From contig JBGZEX010000026.1 of the NCBI GenBank assembly GCA_041846495.1, positions 15,137 through 79,136 on the forward strand: a stretch of DNA of 64,000 nucleotides, in the 5' to 3' direction. Shown here piece by piece: positions 45,336 through 54,872 of the stretch (its first letter is position 1; each line of letters opens with the position of its first letter). Under the pieces are notes generated by a model. It saw only the letters and a list, made by a program, of their open reading frames with translations, had not been told where the DNA came from and made no database searches. The position numbers and the translations under genes were made by a program. This DNA comes from JBGZEX01 sp041846495. Its GTDB lineage: Bacteria; Bacteroidota; Bacteroidia; Bacteroidales; Marinifilaceae.

Positions 45336-46316
45336 TTATACCGACAACACATCTATCAAACCCACCAAGTTGGTATTCAACCCCTTGGAGTTCTTTATCG
45401 TTTTATTAAAAGGTACATGTACGATTTTATTGTCTATCAGTCCTATCATTATACTTTTCTGATCGTCCATAATGGCGTCTACGGCAGCCACTCCCAGCTG
45501 GCTGGCCAAAACCCGGTCGAATGCCGAAGGAGAACCACCCCTTTGAATATAACCGAGTACGGACACCCTTATGTCGTATTCCGGATATTTCCGGCCGACT
45601 TCTTCGGCTATCGTATATGCCCCTCCGGGACGTTCCCCCTCTGCCACAATGACGATACTGCTGGAATTCCGGGGATCGTAATCCCGTTGTAAAAAAGAAT
45701 TCAATTTCGTCATATCCGTTTGAATCTCGGGAACGAGAACAGCCTCCGCTCCCGTAGCTATACCCACTCTCAATGCGATAAAACCGGCATCCCGTCCCAT
45801 GACTTCTATAAAGAAAAGGCGATTATGCGCACTTGCCGTATCCTTTATTTTATCCACCGCCGCTACCGCCGTATTCAAAGCCGTATCGTAACCTATGGTG
45901 GAATCCGTACCGTAGAGGTCGTTATCTATGGTGCCGGGAAGGCCGACAATGGGAATATTCTGTTCTTCGCCCAACAATTTGGCTCCCATAAGCGAACCGT
46001 CTCCTCCGATGACCACCAAGGCATCTATCCCCATCTTTTTCAATTGCTTGGCAGCCTTTTCTCTCCCGCGTTCCGTTTTAAACTCCGCACTTCTCGCAGA
46101 TTTCAATATCGTACCTCCTCTTTGTATGATATTGCTGACGTCCTTGGACTGCATCCGCAAAATATCTCCGTTTATCAATCCCTGATAGCCGCCATGTATT
46201 CCGTAGGCCTCGCATCCGCATGCGATGGAAGCCCGCACGACCGCTCTTATAGCCGCATTCATACCGGGGGCATCTCCTCCGGAAGTAAGCACCCCTATTT
46301 TATTAAATCGTCCCAT
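45336..46316 (-). CDS. pfkA: ATP-dependent 6-phosphofructokinase
   Basis: Glycolytic enzyme making fructose 1,6-bisphosphate. ATP-binding GGDAPGMNAAIR (about 14-25) and GGDGSL (about 105-110), catalytic TIDNDLYGTD (about 130-139) and the MGRDAGFIAL sugar-binding stretch (about 173-182) are all there. Gly at the residue after GGDG (GGDGSL) indicates ATP rather than pyrophosphate use. 326 residues. It is 7 nt from ispH and reads in the order cmk-ispH-pfkA. Confidence 0.97.
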   Translation of the reverse strand: MGRFNKIGVLTSGGDAPGMNAAIRAVVRASIACGCEAYGIHGGYQGLINGDILRMQSKDVSNIIQRGGTILKSARSAEFKTERGREKAAKQLKKMGIDALVVIGGDGSLMGAKLLGEEQNIPIVGLPGTIDNDLYGTDSTIGYDTALNTAVAAVDKIKDTASAHNRLFFIEVMGRDAGFIALRVGIATGAEAVLVPEIQTDMTKLNSFLQRDYDPRNSSSIVIVAEGERPGGAYTIAEEVGRKYPEYDIRVSVLGYIQRGGSPSAFDRVLASQLGVAAVDAIMDDQKSIMIGLIDNKIVHVPFNKTIKNSKGLNTNLVGLIDVLSV

Positions 46317-46323
46317 ATTATAA

Positions 46324-47181
46324 TCATTTAATTACCAATTCCATTATCCTGTCCCGCACCTCTTCCATTATCCAAAGGGGGGTGGAAGTAGCTCCCGATA
46401 TCCCTACGGAATCCGCATCTTCGAACATTTCTTCACATACGTCATCCGCTCCTTGAATAAACCAGGTTTTCGGATTCGTTTCCTTGCAAACGCCGAACAG
46501 CTGTTTGCCGTTGGAGCTTTTCTCCCCGCTTACGAATAAAATCACATCGTGTCGTTTTGCAAACATCCGAAGTTGCGGAATCCGGTTGGCGACCTTCCTG
46601 CATATGGTGTCGTGAATCACCGCTTCGCTTTCCCGTTTTTGCATAATCCTGCAGGCGATAGCCTCGAACCCCTCAAGACTTTTAGTCGTTTGAGAGAAAA
46701 CCTCCATGGGTTTGGAATAATCCAATTTCTCCAAGTCGTCTTCGCTTTCTATTACTACGGCCTCTCCGTTTGTCTGGCCGACCAAGCCCACGACTTCCGC
46801 ATGGCCGTGTTTCCCGTATATGACCACTTGTCCTCCCACCTTTTTCATCTTTTGATAAGCCTCCCGGATCTTACGCTGCAACTTTAAAACCACCGGACAA
46901 GAAGCGTCTATAATTTCTATATTATTGGCTTGAGCAATACGGTAGGATTCGGGAGGTTCTCCGTGAGCTCGAAAAAGTACCCGGACATCATGCATATGTG
47001 CGAATCGCTCGTGATCTATCGTTTTCAATCCCATGTTCTTCAACCTCCTGACTTCGCAATCATTATGTACGATATCCCCTATGCAATAAAGTTCCCCGAG
47101 GGCAACCTCCGCCTCCGCTTTACGGATAGCATTCACCACTCCGAAACAAAATCCCGAATTTTTATCTATCTCAACAAGCAT
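46324..47181 (-). CDS. ispH: 4-hydroxy-3-methylbut-2-enyl diphosphate reductase
   Basis: Last step of the MEP isoprenoid pathway; an iron-sulfur enzyme. Three cluster Cys are seen in NSGFCFGV (C12), DASCPVV (about C95) and DTICRKVANR (about C191), with the HGEP and GGxSS-like VSGEKSSNGKQL stretch and SGATSTP close to the end. 285 residues. It shares a direction with cmk, 9 nt downstream of it; this cmk-ispH neighbourhood is common in Bacteroidota. Confidence 0.97.
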   Translation of the reverse strand: MLVEIDKNSGFCFGVVNAIRKAEAEVALGELYCIGDIVHNDCEVRRLKNMGLKTIDHERFAHMHDVRVLFRAHGEPPESYRIAQANNIEIIDASCPVVLKLQRKIREAYQKMKKVGGQVVIYGKHGHAEVVGLVGQTNGEAVVIESEDDLEKLDYSKPMEVFSQTTKSLEGFEAIACRIMQKRESEAVIHDTICRKVANRIPQLRMFAKRHDVILFVSGEKSSNGKQLFGVCKETNPKTWFIQGADDVCEEMFEDADSVGISGATSTPLWIMEEVRDRIMELVIK

Positions 47182-47190
47182 GAGTTCCTC

Positions 47191-47898
47191 CTAATGCCGT
47201 TCGCCGGAAAACGCCATACCGGTCCGGATCTCGATTTCCCTAATCATAAAATCGCATACTTCCTCGATATCCATAAAGGTCGTATCGATACGGACGGCAT
47301 CCGGCATGCAGCGCAATGGACTTACCGCTCGGTGTTCATCGATATAATCCCGTTTCCGTACATTTTCCTCCACTTCTTCATAGGTCACGGCTACACCCTT
47401 TTCTTTCAATTCCTTATAGCGGCGCTCCGCCCGTACTTCCACCGAAGAAGTCATAAAAAACTTCACGTCCGCATCGGGAAACACCGTACTCCCTATATCC
47501 CGTCCGTCCATAATAAGTTTTCCGTAAACACCCATTTTCCTCTGCTGCTCCACGAGAAATTCTCGTACGCAGCCTTCGGCTGCCACGATACTCACTTTAT
47601 CGGATACCTCCATGGAACGAATCTCTTTTTCCACATTCACGCCATTCAAATACACTTCGCTCCCGACCTCTCCGCCCGAGTATCTGAAATCTATCGAAAT
47701 CCCTTCCAATAATTTTTTCAAACCTTCCGTATCCAAATGCTCTCCATCGAACAAATCCTTCTCCGAGGCGGCATAAGTAACCGCTCTGTACATCGCCCCC
47801 GTATCGATATAAACGAGCCCCAACCGAGCCGCCACGATTTTGGATATGGTACTCTTACCCGTCGAAGAATATCCGTCTACCGCTATTATCATTTTCAA
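47191..47898 (-). CDS. cmk: cytidylate kinase
   Basis: Phosphorylates CMP and dCMP. P-loop GYSSTGKST (9-17), the YIDTGAMYRAVTY substrate motif (about 31-43), GRDIGSTVFPDADVKFF (about 128-144) and the lid RKRDYIDEHRAVSPL (about 180-194) are in place. 235 residues, normal for the long bacterial type. A TACCTTTG -7 box is at 47915-47922. Confidence 0.96.
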   Translation of the reverse strand: MKMIIAVDGYSSTGKSTISKIVAARLGLVYIDTGAMYRAVTYAASEKDLFDGEHLDTEGLKKLLEGISIDFRYSGGEVGSEVYLNGVNVEKEIRSMEVSDKVSIVAAEGCVREFLVEQQRKMGVYGKLIMDGRDIGSTVFPDADVKFFMTSSVEVRAERRYKELKEKGVAVTYEEVEENVRKRDYIDEHRAVSPLRCMPDAVRIDTTFMDIEEVCDFMIREIEIRTGMAFSGERH

Positions 47899-47914
47899 TA
47901 ATTTTGAGTTATTG

Positions 47915-47922
47915 CAAAGGTA
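47915..47922 (-). promoter_or_regulatory. -7 box of cmk-ispH-pfkA
   Basis: TACCTTTG on the minus strand, 16 nt before the cmk ATG; divergent from the box at 47981-47988 on the other strand. Confidence 0.45.
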
Positions 47923-47980
47923 ACATAATTTGAATCACAGAAAAGTTTTAGCGGATACAAATACGGATAATTATTTTTTT

Positions 47981-47988
47981 TAATTTTG
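47981..47988 (+). promoter_or_regulatory. -7 box abutting the DivIC-like gene
   Basis: TAATTTTG fits TAnnTTTG and ends 6 nt before the ATG at 47995, implying a nearly leaderless transcript for the ftsB-like-ruvX-def group. Confidence 0.4.
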
Positions 47989-47994
47989 TATCGA

Positions 47995-48300
47995 ATGGAC
48001 GAACAAAACAAAATCATACCGAATTTGCAACGTTGGAAAAGTTCCTACGTCGTGATTATTGTCTTATTTCTCGTGTGGATGGCTTTCGGAGATAAGAATA
48101 ACTTCGTACACCAATACCGCTTACACCGGAAAATAGGGAATCTGGAAAAGCAAAAGAATTTTTATATCGAAAAAATACGAAAAGACCGGATGGCAAGCGA
48201 GGAGATTTTCGGCAGCCGGGAAAATCTCGAAAAATTCGCCCGCGAGAAATATATGATGAAAAAAAAAGACGAAGATATTTATATTATAACGACAAAATAA
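47995..48300 (+). CDS. FtsB/DivIC-like septum formation protein
   Basis: A 101-residue bitopic protein. One membrane helix (about 16-34, VVIIVLFLVWMAF) is followed by a short coiled coil (about 45-75, LHRKIGNLEKQKNFYIEKI) and the conserved end LEKFAREKYMMKKKDEDIYII. This is the form of the divisome subunit FtsB/DivIC that links FtsQ and FtsL. A TTG at 47986 in frame would add three residues; the ATG is preferred. Its stop TAA is directly followed by the GTG of ruvX. Confidence 0.88.
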   Translation: MDEQNKIIPNLQRWKSSYVVIIVLFLVWMAFGDKNNFVHQYRLHRKIGNLEKQKNFYIEKIRKDRMASEEIFGSRENLEKFAREKYMMKKKDEDIYIITTK

Positions 48301-48717
48301 GTGGGCAGAATTTTAGCTATCGATTACGGACGTAAACGCGTAGGCATTGCGGTCACCGACCCGCTCAAAATAATAGCGACGGGTTTAAAAACCGTAAGAA
48401 CGCACGAAGTTATGGATTTTTTGACGGAATATACTTCCCGGGAAGAAGTGGAACTCATCGTAATCGGACATCCCAAACAAAACGACAATACCGATTCCGA
48501 ATGTATGGCTTACATACACCCTTTTTTAAGCCGTCTGAAAAAAACATTACCGCATATACCCTACCGTTTATACGACGAACGCTATACCTCCCTACTTGCA
48601 CATCGAGCTCTTATCGAAGCCGACTCCAAACAAAAAACACGCAGGAACAAAGAACTCATCGACACCATGAGCGCCACCATTTTATTGGAGTCTTATATGA
48701 ATTACCGCAAAATTTAA
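48301..48717 (+). CDS. ruvX: RuvX/YqgF putative nuclease
   Basis: RNase H-like protein of 138 residues; the family processes pre-16S rRNA 5' ends and is sometimes called a Holliday junction resolvase. ILAIDYGRKRVGIAVTD (4-20) with Asp, VIGHPKQND (about 58-66) and the YDERYTSLLAHRAL (about 83-96) and final DTMSATILLESY blocks are typical. It starts with GTG, which lies at once behind the preceding stop codon, so translation is probably coupled. Confidence 0.93.
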   Translation: MGRILAIDYGRKRVGIAVTDPLKIIATGLKTVRTHEVMDFLTEYTSREEVELIVIGHPKQNDNTDSECMAYIHPFLSRLKKTLPHIPYRLYDERYTSLLAHRALIEADSKQKTRRNKELIDTMSATILLESYMNYRKI

Positions 48718-48726
48718 ACCATAATC

Positions 48727-49281
48727 ATGTTTTTACCTATCTATACTTACGGACACCCCATTCTAAGAAAAAAATCGACGGATATTTCTCCGGATTATCC
48801 GGATTTGGACAATCTCCTCAAGGATATGTGGCAAACGATGGAGACGGCAGACGGAGTAGGTTTGGCAGCTCCGCAAATCGGGAAAAACATCCGCATATTC
48901 GTAATCGCTGCCGACGTATTTTCCGAGACGGACCCTCGCTGTAAAGGATTCAGGAAAGCCTTCATCAACGCCCATATACTCGAACGCGGCGGCGACATCG
49001 TCGGCCGGGAGGAAGGTTGCCTGAGCATACCCGGAATCCATGAAAACGTGAAACGCCCTTCCCGTATTCTCATGCAATACTGCGATGAAACGGGAAAAGA
49101 ATTCCGGGAAGAATTCGACGGGATACTCGCATGGATTATCCAGCACGAATACGATCATTTGGAAGGTATCCTGTTCACCGACCACGTAACACCTCTAAGA
49201 AAAAGGTTGTTGAAAAACAAACTCAATGCCATTGCAAAAGGAAAATCCCGGCCGAATTACCGGACCGTAAGCGCCAAATAG
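48727..49281 (+). CDS. def: peptide deformylase
   Basis: Metalloenzyme that removes the formyl group from new proteins. Three motifs: GVGLAAPQIG (about 44-53), EEGCLSIPG (about 96-104, metal Cys) and QHEYDHLEGILF (about 137-148, two metal His and catalytic Glu). 184 residues, type I with the usual Bacteroidota insertion. It lies 9 nt behind ruvX. Confidence 0.97.
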   Translation: MFLPIYTYGHPILRKKSTDISPDYPDLDNLLKDMWQTMETADGVGLAAPQIGKNIRIFVIAADVFSETDPRCKGFRKAFINAHILERGGDIVGREEGCLSIPGIHENVKRPSRILMQYCDETGKEFREEFDGILAWIIQHEYDHLEGILFTDHVTPLRKRLLKNKLNAIAKGKSRPNYRTVSAK

Positions 49282-49346
49282 CAAACGACATTCATTCCGC
49301 CGGAATCCGGCTGGGAGGACGGTATTCCGGAATCCCTCCCTCGATC

Positions 49347-51260
49347 ATGAAACGAATCGGAAACTTCAAATACCCCTTCCTTATAGCACTTCCCGCATTG
49401 ATTTTCGGGATTATAGCGGGGAATTCGCTCCATATTCCGTTCCGTATCGCTTTCCCCTTATGCCTATGCGGTCTCTTCGTTTCCATCAGCCGGCCTACGA
49501 AATATCGATGGGCCACATCGGCCCTGTTGATTTCCGTATTCTCGCTCGGTCTCCTCGTCTCCCGGCAGCCGGAAAAAGAAAAATTTTCCGAAAATACGAG
49601 CTATGAAATAAGAGGGTATTGCAAAGAGAAACTTAAAAACCGGAATTACATCATACGGGCAAACGGACGCAATTTTCTTTTTCACGATAAAGATTCGTCT
49701 CTTTCCGCAATCCCCGGAGATTCGATTATTTTATACGGGAAAATACGCCCCGTAAAGACTTCTTCCATTCCCCATACTTTCGATTATGCCCGCTATATGC
49801 GTCAAAAACGCACATACGTACAAATATTCCCTCAAATTGTCTCCGTTTGCAAAGGTCACTCCTCGGGTCCCTCAATCCGTTTATTGCGGATACGGGAAAC
49901 GCTTATGGAAAAAATCGACCGGATATTCAGGCCCTCCACCTCAAATCTCGTAAAAGCATTGTGTTTGGGATACAGGAACGATTTGGAAAATCAAATGATA
50001 ATACTATTCCGGCAAACCGGCACCATACACTTGTTGGCCGTATCGGGTCTCCATACCGGCGCAATTTATCTCCTTGCCGGTTTTATTGCCGGATGTATGG
50101 GTATCCCCCGGCGACGGCGACTCTTCGTGGCAATTCCCGTACTATGGCTATATGCGGGCATAAGCGGATTGTCCCCCTCCACGATAAGGGCCGCAACCAT
50201 TCTCACATTCATCGATACGGGAAAATTTCTCCGCAGAGATTTCACCCCTTTCAACGCCTTGGCCGGTTCCGCATTTATAAGCCTATGCATAAATCCGGAA
50301 CTCTTGACCTCCATAAGTTTCCAACTTTCTTATGCAGCCTATAGCGGAATCATTTTCATACTTCCCATCATCGACCGGGTAAAAACCGGGATTTCCAAGA
50401 CTTTAAAGTATTTCCGTTCGGTTTTCTACCTCAGTCTGTCCGCACAAATAGCCGTATTCCCCTTGCTTGCTTATTACTTCCACGCTTTCTCCTTTATCGG
50501 CATAGCCGTAAATATAATCGTCATACCCCTATGCATCCTCCTCCTTTATACATCCGCCGCCTTCATTGCCTTGCCCGTCCCGTGGGCTAAGCAAGCGGCT
50601 TTCATCCCCGAAACGATACACGAGGTCATCATTCGCATACTGCGACTATGCGACATCCCGTCTCTTATCCGAAGCGATCTTTATCCTTCGCCGCCGGAAA
50701 TCGTTATCTTATACGTTTTCCTTATCCTGATTCTCTTTTGGTTGAAATACGGGAAATACATGAAGTTCGTCATACTCGCTTCTTTCATCTATATTTTCCA
50801 AGTCTCTTTTCATAATCACCGCATATCCCGCAATTATGAAATCGTTCTGTTCGACAACGGAAAAACCGCCTCTGTCCTCATCAACAAAAACGGTTATTAC
50901 CGCATCATCGCATCGAACGGCGGGAGCGGGGCGTCCCAAATCGATTCCTACATAGCCTATAACAAACTTAAAATGTACGCCGCTCCCCCCTCACAGCCGC
51001 CCTGTTACGTATGCCGCAGCATTCGCGGGAATGTCTGTATAAACCGCCTACAAACCGCCGGGCCTGCCTATAAACTCATCATAACCCACGACCGGCAACC
51101 TCCTGCGGATAAAATACGCCATATCCTTCCCGAAACGGTAATCCTCAACAGCACGAATAAAAGGAGGACAATCGAAAAATGGAAAGATTTTTGTAAACGC
51201 CATGAAATAAATCTTATCCGTACTTCCGAAACCGGAGGCCTCCGCATAAAATTAAAATAA
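49347..51260 (+). CDS. ComEC/Rec2-family DNA-uptake channel protein
   Basis: Inner-membrane protein related to the competence channel that passes single-stranded DNA. From the ATG at 49347 (638 residues): three close membrane helices (about 7-75), a soluble OB-like part with a DUF4131-like GDSIILYGKIRPV (about 115-135), and the competence domain with about seven helices beginning LLAVSGLHTGAIYLLAG (about 228-244). It lacks a recognisable beta-lactamase HxHxDH domain at the C-terminus, as usual for the Bacteroidota form; the tail of about 130 residues is soluble. Earlier in-frame ATGs overlap def and are not conserved. Confidence 0.88.
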   Translation: MKRIGNFKYPFLIALPALIFGIIAGNSLHIPFRIAFPLCLCGLFVSISRPTKYRWATSALLISVFSLGLLVSRQPEKEKFSENTSYEIRGYCKEKLKNRNYIIRANGRNFLFHDKDSSLSAIPGDSIILYGKIRPVKTSSIPHTFDYARYMRQKRTYVQIFPQIVSVCKGHSSGPSIRLLRIRETLMEKIDRIFRPSTSNLVKALCLGYRNDLENQMIILFRQTGTIHLLAVSGLHTGAIYLLAGFIAGCMGIPRRRRLFVAIPVLWLYAGISGLSPSTIRAATILTFIDTGKFLRRDFTPFNALAGSAFISLCINPELLTSISFQLSYAAYSGIIFILPIIDRVKTGISKTLKYFRSVFYLSLSAQIAVFPLLAYYFHAFSFIGIAVNIIVIPLCILLLYTSAAFIALPVPWAKQAAFIPETIHEVIIRILRLCDIPSLIRSDLYPSPPEIVILYVFLILILFWLKYGKYMKFVILASFIYIFQVSFHNHRISRNYEIVLFDNGKTASVLINKNGYYRIIASNGGSGASQIDSYIAYNKLKMYAAPPSQPPCYVCRSIRGNVCINRLQTAGPAYKLIITHDRQPPADKIRHILPETVILNSTNKRRTIEKWKDFCKRHEINLIRTSETGGLRIKLK

Positions 51261-51295
51261 TTCACGGAATCCCTTCATGTCAACGATATTTAAAT

Positions 51296-51303
51296 TACCT
51301 TTG
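51296..51303 (+). promoter_or_regulatory. -7 box of trkA-trkH
   Basis: TACCTTTG; expected start about 51310, leader about 22 nt before the trkA ATG at 51332. No convincing -33 box. Confidence 0.45.
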
Positions 51304-51331
51304 TAGGTTTAATTTTTAATACGACAACTGA

Positions 51332-52678
51332 ATGAAAATTGTCATTGCAGGAGCAGGTTCGGTAGGTATCCATTTAGCCAATATGCTAAGCAAACAGGAA
51401 CACGACATAACCCTAATCGATAATGATGAGGAGCGATTGCAACTCATCGACGGTCAGATGGACATACTTACGGTGGTCGGTTCATGCACTTCCGTAGGAG
51501 CCCTCCGGGACGCAGCAGTGGGAAAATGCGATTTATACATAGCTGTCAACCATAATGAAGACCAGAATATAAACTCCGCCATACTAGCTAAAAAATTAGG
51601 CGCAAAAAAAACCATAGTAAGAGTCAACAACAGCGAATATTTGGAAAAAGACAATACCACCTATCTGGAATCCATCGGCATCGACTCTTTAATCTATCCG
51701 GAACGATTGGCGGCCGAGGAAATCGTAAACGTACTCAAAGAAAGCGGTGCGCGTCAAGTCCATGATTTTTCAAACAAAAAACTCAACCTCATCAGCATCA
51801 AATTATGGGAAAATGCTCTGGTATTGGACCAAACTCTCATGGACATAGGACGCAGTTACGGAACGGATAATTTCAGAGTCGTAGCCATAAAACGCAACAA
51901 TAAAACTATCATCCCCCGGGGTACCGATGTATTGAAATATGCCGATATGATATATGTGGTCACAAAACCGGAATATATACCCGAAATTTTCAATTTATGC
52001 GGCAAACAACAGGTAGAAATCAAAAACGTACTCATTGTCGGCGCTTCCAAAATCGGAGTAAAAACGGCCTCTCTTTTAGAAAAACTTCATTATAATGTAA
52101 AGCTCCTCGAAATCGACCGGGAAAAATGTTTGGAAATTGCCGACAAACTCGAATCCACCTTAGTCATAAACGGAGACGGACGCGACCTTATGACCCTGAA
52201 AGAAGAAGGTCTGAGTAATACGGACGCCTTTATCAGCGTCACCCATTCCTCGGAAACCAATATATTGACCTGCCTCTTAGCCAAAAAGAACGGCGTAAAA
52301 AAAAGCGTAGCCGAAGTGGAAAATATGAGTTATATCGATTTGGCGGAAAATATAGGCATTGGCTCCATCGTCAATACCAAACTCACTACGGCCGCCCATA
52401 TTTTCAGTCATACCACCAACGTAAGAATGAAATGTATGAGATTCCTCACGGTATCCGAAGCCGAAGTATTCGAAATTAAAGCGGAAGAAAATTCGAAGAT
52501 CACTCGCAAGATGCTGAAAGACATAAAATTTCCGGAAAATGCCACCGTCGGCGGTATTATTCGAGGCGAAGAACGGATAATCGCCAAGGGAGATACCCGG
52601 ATACAAGCAGGAGATCAAGTAGTTATATTCGCTCTTCAGGAAGTTGTAAAAAAAGTGATTAGTCTGTTTCAGAAATGA
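51332..52678 (+). CDS. trkA: Trk potassium-uptake regulatory subunit
   Basis: Cytoplasmic NAD(H)-binding gate of the Trk channel. Two RCK units: first Rossmann MKIVIAGAGSVGIHLANML (1-19) with Asp at about 32, TrkA_C about 140-225; second KNVLIVGASKIGVKTASLL (about 231-249), TrkA_C about 365-448. 448 residues, the double-length E. coli-like form. It overlaps trkH by 4 nt, so translation is coupled. Confidence 0.96.
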   Translation: MKIVIAGAGSVGIHLANMLSKQEHDITLIDNDEERLQLIDGQMDILTVVGSCTSVGALRDAAVGKCDLYIAVNHNEDQNINSAILAKKLGAKKTIVRVNNSEYLEKDNTTYLESIGIDSLIYPERLAAEEIVNVLKESGARQVHDFSNKKLNLISIKLWENALVLDQTLMDIGRSYGTDNFRVVAIKRNNKTIIPRGTDVLKYADMIYVVTKPEYIPEIFNLCGKQQVEIKNVLIVGASKIGVKTASLLEKLHYNVKLLEIDREKCLEIADKLESTLVINGDGRDLMTLKEEGLSNTDAFISVTHSSETNILTCLLAKKNGVKKSVAEVENMSYIDLAENIGIGSIVNTKLTTAAHIFSHTTNVRMKCMRFLTVSEAEVFEIKAEENSKITRKMLKDIKFPENATVGGIIRGEERIIAKGDTRIQAGDQVVIFALQEVVKKVISLFQK

Positions 52679-54120
52679 TTAATTTCAGATATATATCCAA
52701 CATCACCGGAAAACTCATTCTCATAGAGGCCGTAATGATATGTTTATGCGCCTTTATCGCTTTATTTTACGGGGAAAAAGATTTATTCGGATTTATCGCC
52801 TCTTCAATCATCGCTGCGATAATCGGCATTATTTTAATGCGGATAAAGGCACATAATCTCGAATTGGCAAAGAGAGATGCCTATCTTATCGTATCGGTCG
52901 TATGGCTTGCTTTCTCGTTAATCGGCTGTCTGCCGTATATCATCAATGGAAGCATTCCGAATTTCGCCGATGCTTTTTTCGAAACCATGTCCGGTTTCTC
53001 GACAACGGGAGCCAGTGCCGTAACCGACATCGACAGTCTTCTCCACGCCACCCTTTTCTGGCGAAGCCTTACCCAATGGTTGGGGGGATTGGGTATCATC
53101 ATGTTATTTATCGCTCTCTTACCGAGTCTGGGAATAGAAGGTGCCGACCTTTATGTGGCCGAGGTTCCCGGAATCACCCATCAAAAAACCTCCTCCACTT
53201 TCAGCAATATGGCCCGCGACCTTTGGAAGCTCTATATCGCTTTTACTTTTATGGATGCCCTCCTCCTTTCTTTAGGCGGAATGAGCATATTCGACTCCGT
53301 ATGTCATGCGCTGACGACAATGTCTTCCGGAGGATTTTCCACCAAACAGGACAGTATTGCCCACTGGCATTCGGGATATATAGAATACGTAACCATCGCC
53401 TTTATGTTTATCGCCGGGACGAATTTCAGCATAATATACCTGGCTTTAAAGGGTAAGCTTAAAAAATTATTCCAAAATACCGAATTTCAATTATATGCAT
53501 CCGTTATCATATTATGTGCCGGATTCATCGCCTTGGGACTTTATTCAAGACAATGGGCTCCTCTCGAGAGGAGTATACGGGAAGCTTTGTTTCAAGTAGT
53601 TTCCATTATTACGACAACGGGATTTGCCACCTCCGACTACGTTTTATGGCCTCCCATCTACAAAAGCATTATTTTCATGTTGTTTTTCATAGGAGGATGT
53701 GCCGGGTCTACGGCCGGAGGTATAAAAGTCGTCCGGATCATGTTGCTGTTCAAAAACTCGCTCAGCGAACTCCATCGTATCATCCATCCCAAAGCCGTCA
53801 TCAACGTAAAACTCAATAAAAAAGGAGTGCCTTCCCAAACGATGGAAAGCATCATGGCTTTTTTTATCATGTATATATTGATATTCGGTTTCGGAAGTTT
53901 TATTATTTCTCTATCTACAAAAGATTTTTCCACGGCATGCAGTGCCGTAGCCTCCTGTATGGGAAACATCGGACCGGGATTCGGAGCAGTGGGGCCCTCG
54001 ACCACTTATGCGGGTTTGAACGATTTCTGTAAAATCCTGCTTTCCATCCTGATGATGGTCGGACGTTTGGAAATATTTACCGTAATGATTGTTTTTACCA
54101 AGGACTTCTGGAAATCTTAA
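52675..54120 (+). CDS. trkH: Trk potassium-uptake channel subunit
   Basis: Integral membrane protein of the TrkH/KtrB superfamily with four M1-P-M2 repeats. Selectivity loops are seen as FSTTGASAVTD (about 109), MSSGGFSTKQDS (about 220), TTTGFATSDY (about 318) and CMGNIGPGFGAVGP (about 428), each with the conserved Gly. 481 residues. It is the downstream half of the coupled trkAH pair. Confidence 0.96.
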   Translation: MINFRYISNITGKLILIEAVMICLCAFIALFYGEKDLFGFIASSIIAAIIGIILMRIKAHNLELAKRDAYLIVSVVWLAFSLIGCLPYIINGSIPNFADAFFETMSGFSTTGASAVTDIDSLLHATLFWRSLTQWLGGLGIIMLFIALLPSLGIEGADLYVAEVPGITHQKTSSTFSNMARDLWKLYIAFTFMDALLLSLGGMSIFDSVCHALTTMSSGGFSTKQDSIAHWHSGYIEYVTIAFMFIAGTNFSIIYLALKGKLKKLFQNTEFQLYASVIILCAGFIALGLYSRQWAPLERSIREALFQVVSIITTTGFATSDYVLWPPIYKSIIFMLFFIGGCAGSTAGGIKVVRIMLLFKNSLSELHRIIHPKAVINVKLNKKGVPSQTMESIMAFFIMYILIFGFGSFIISLSTKDFSTACSAVASCMGNIGPGFGAVGPSTTYAGLNDFCKILLSILMMVGRLEIFTVMIVFTKDFWKS

Positions 54121-54246
54121 AAACATCTGTCCTCTTGTCAACTGCAGATGAACGGGAACGATATAAATAATCGGTCAAACGGAAATCGGAGAAATTTTCG
54201 GATATTTACAAAAGGGGGAAAATCCGGCGAATACTTGCCGGCAAAA

Positions 54247-54852
54247 TCAGAATAAGCCCAAGCCTTCCCGCAGCACGACAATCTCATCCCCCGTACAATC
54301 GAGCACGGTAGAAGCCGTATTTTTGCCGTAACCTCCATCGATGACCATATCCACCTTATCCCTATAAGTCTCATAAATAAGTTCGGGATCGGTTTCCGTA
54401 ATTTCATTCTCCGTCTCAATGGAGGTCGTAAGCAAGGGATTACCCAGCACCTCTACTATGGAGCGGGGAATAAAATTATCCGGTATGCGCACCCCTACGG
54501 TTTTACGCTTATTCATAAGCACGTTGGGCAATTTGGAAGTCGCCGGCAAGATAAAAGTATAAGGACCGGGAAGCAAGCGTTTCATTTCCTTAAACAAAGC
54601 ATTGGAAACCTTTGCATATTCCGCTATTTCGGATTGAGAACCGCAAATAATCGAAAAATCGGCCTTTTCAGCCTTCAAGCCCTTGAGAGAGGCCACTCTG
54701 CGGACAGCCTTAGGGTTCATGATATCGCATCCTATGGCGTAAATCGTATCGGTAGGATAAATTATTACGCCCCCTTGCCGCAGCCTGTCCGCAATATCCC
54801 GCAATATCCTTTCGTTCGGATTGTCTTCAAATAATTTAATCAGTATACCCAT
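54247..54852 (-). CDS. YciO/TsaC-family (Sua5-YrdC) protein
   Basis: YrdC-fold protein, either the threonylcarbamoyl-AMP synthase of the tRNA t6A pathway or its YciO relative. VIIYPTDTIYAIGCD (about 29-43), SLKGLKAEKADFSIIC (about 57-72; the KxR/KR substrate site appears as K-x-K), the LPGPYTFIL stretch and VGVRIPDN (about 118-125) are family marks. About 201 residues from the ATG at 54852, chosen because the homologous start is near there; the ATG at 54876 overlaps the transaldolase stop by 4 nt and would be coupled. Confidence 0.85.
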   Translation of the reverse strand: MGILIKLFEDNPNERILRDIADRLRQGGVIIYPTDTIYAIGCDIMNPKAVRRVASLKGLKAEKADFSIICGSQSEIAEYAKVSNALFKEMKRLLPGPYTFILPATSKLPNVLMNKRKTVGVRIPDNFIPRSIVEVLGNPLLTTSIETENEITETDPELIYETYRDKVDMVIDGGYGKNTASTVLDCTGDEIVVLREGLGLF

Positions 54853-54872
54853 ACGATTTACACCGCATATTT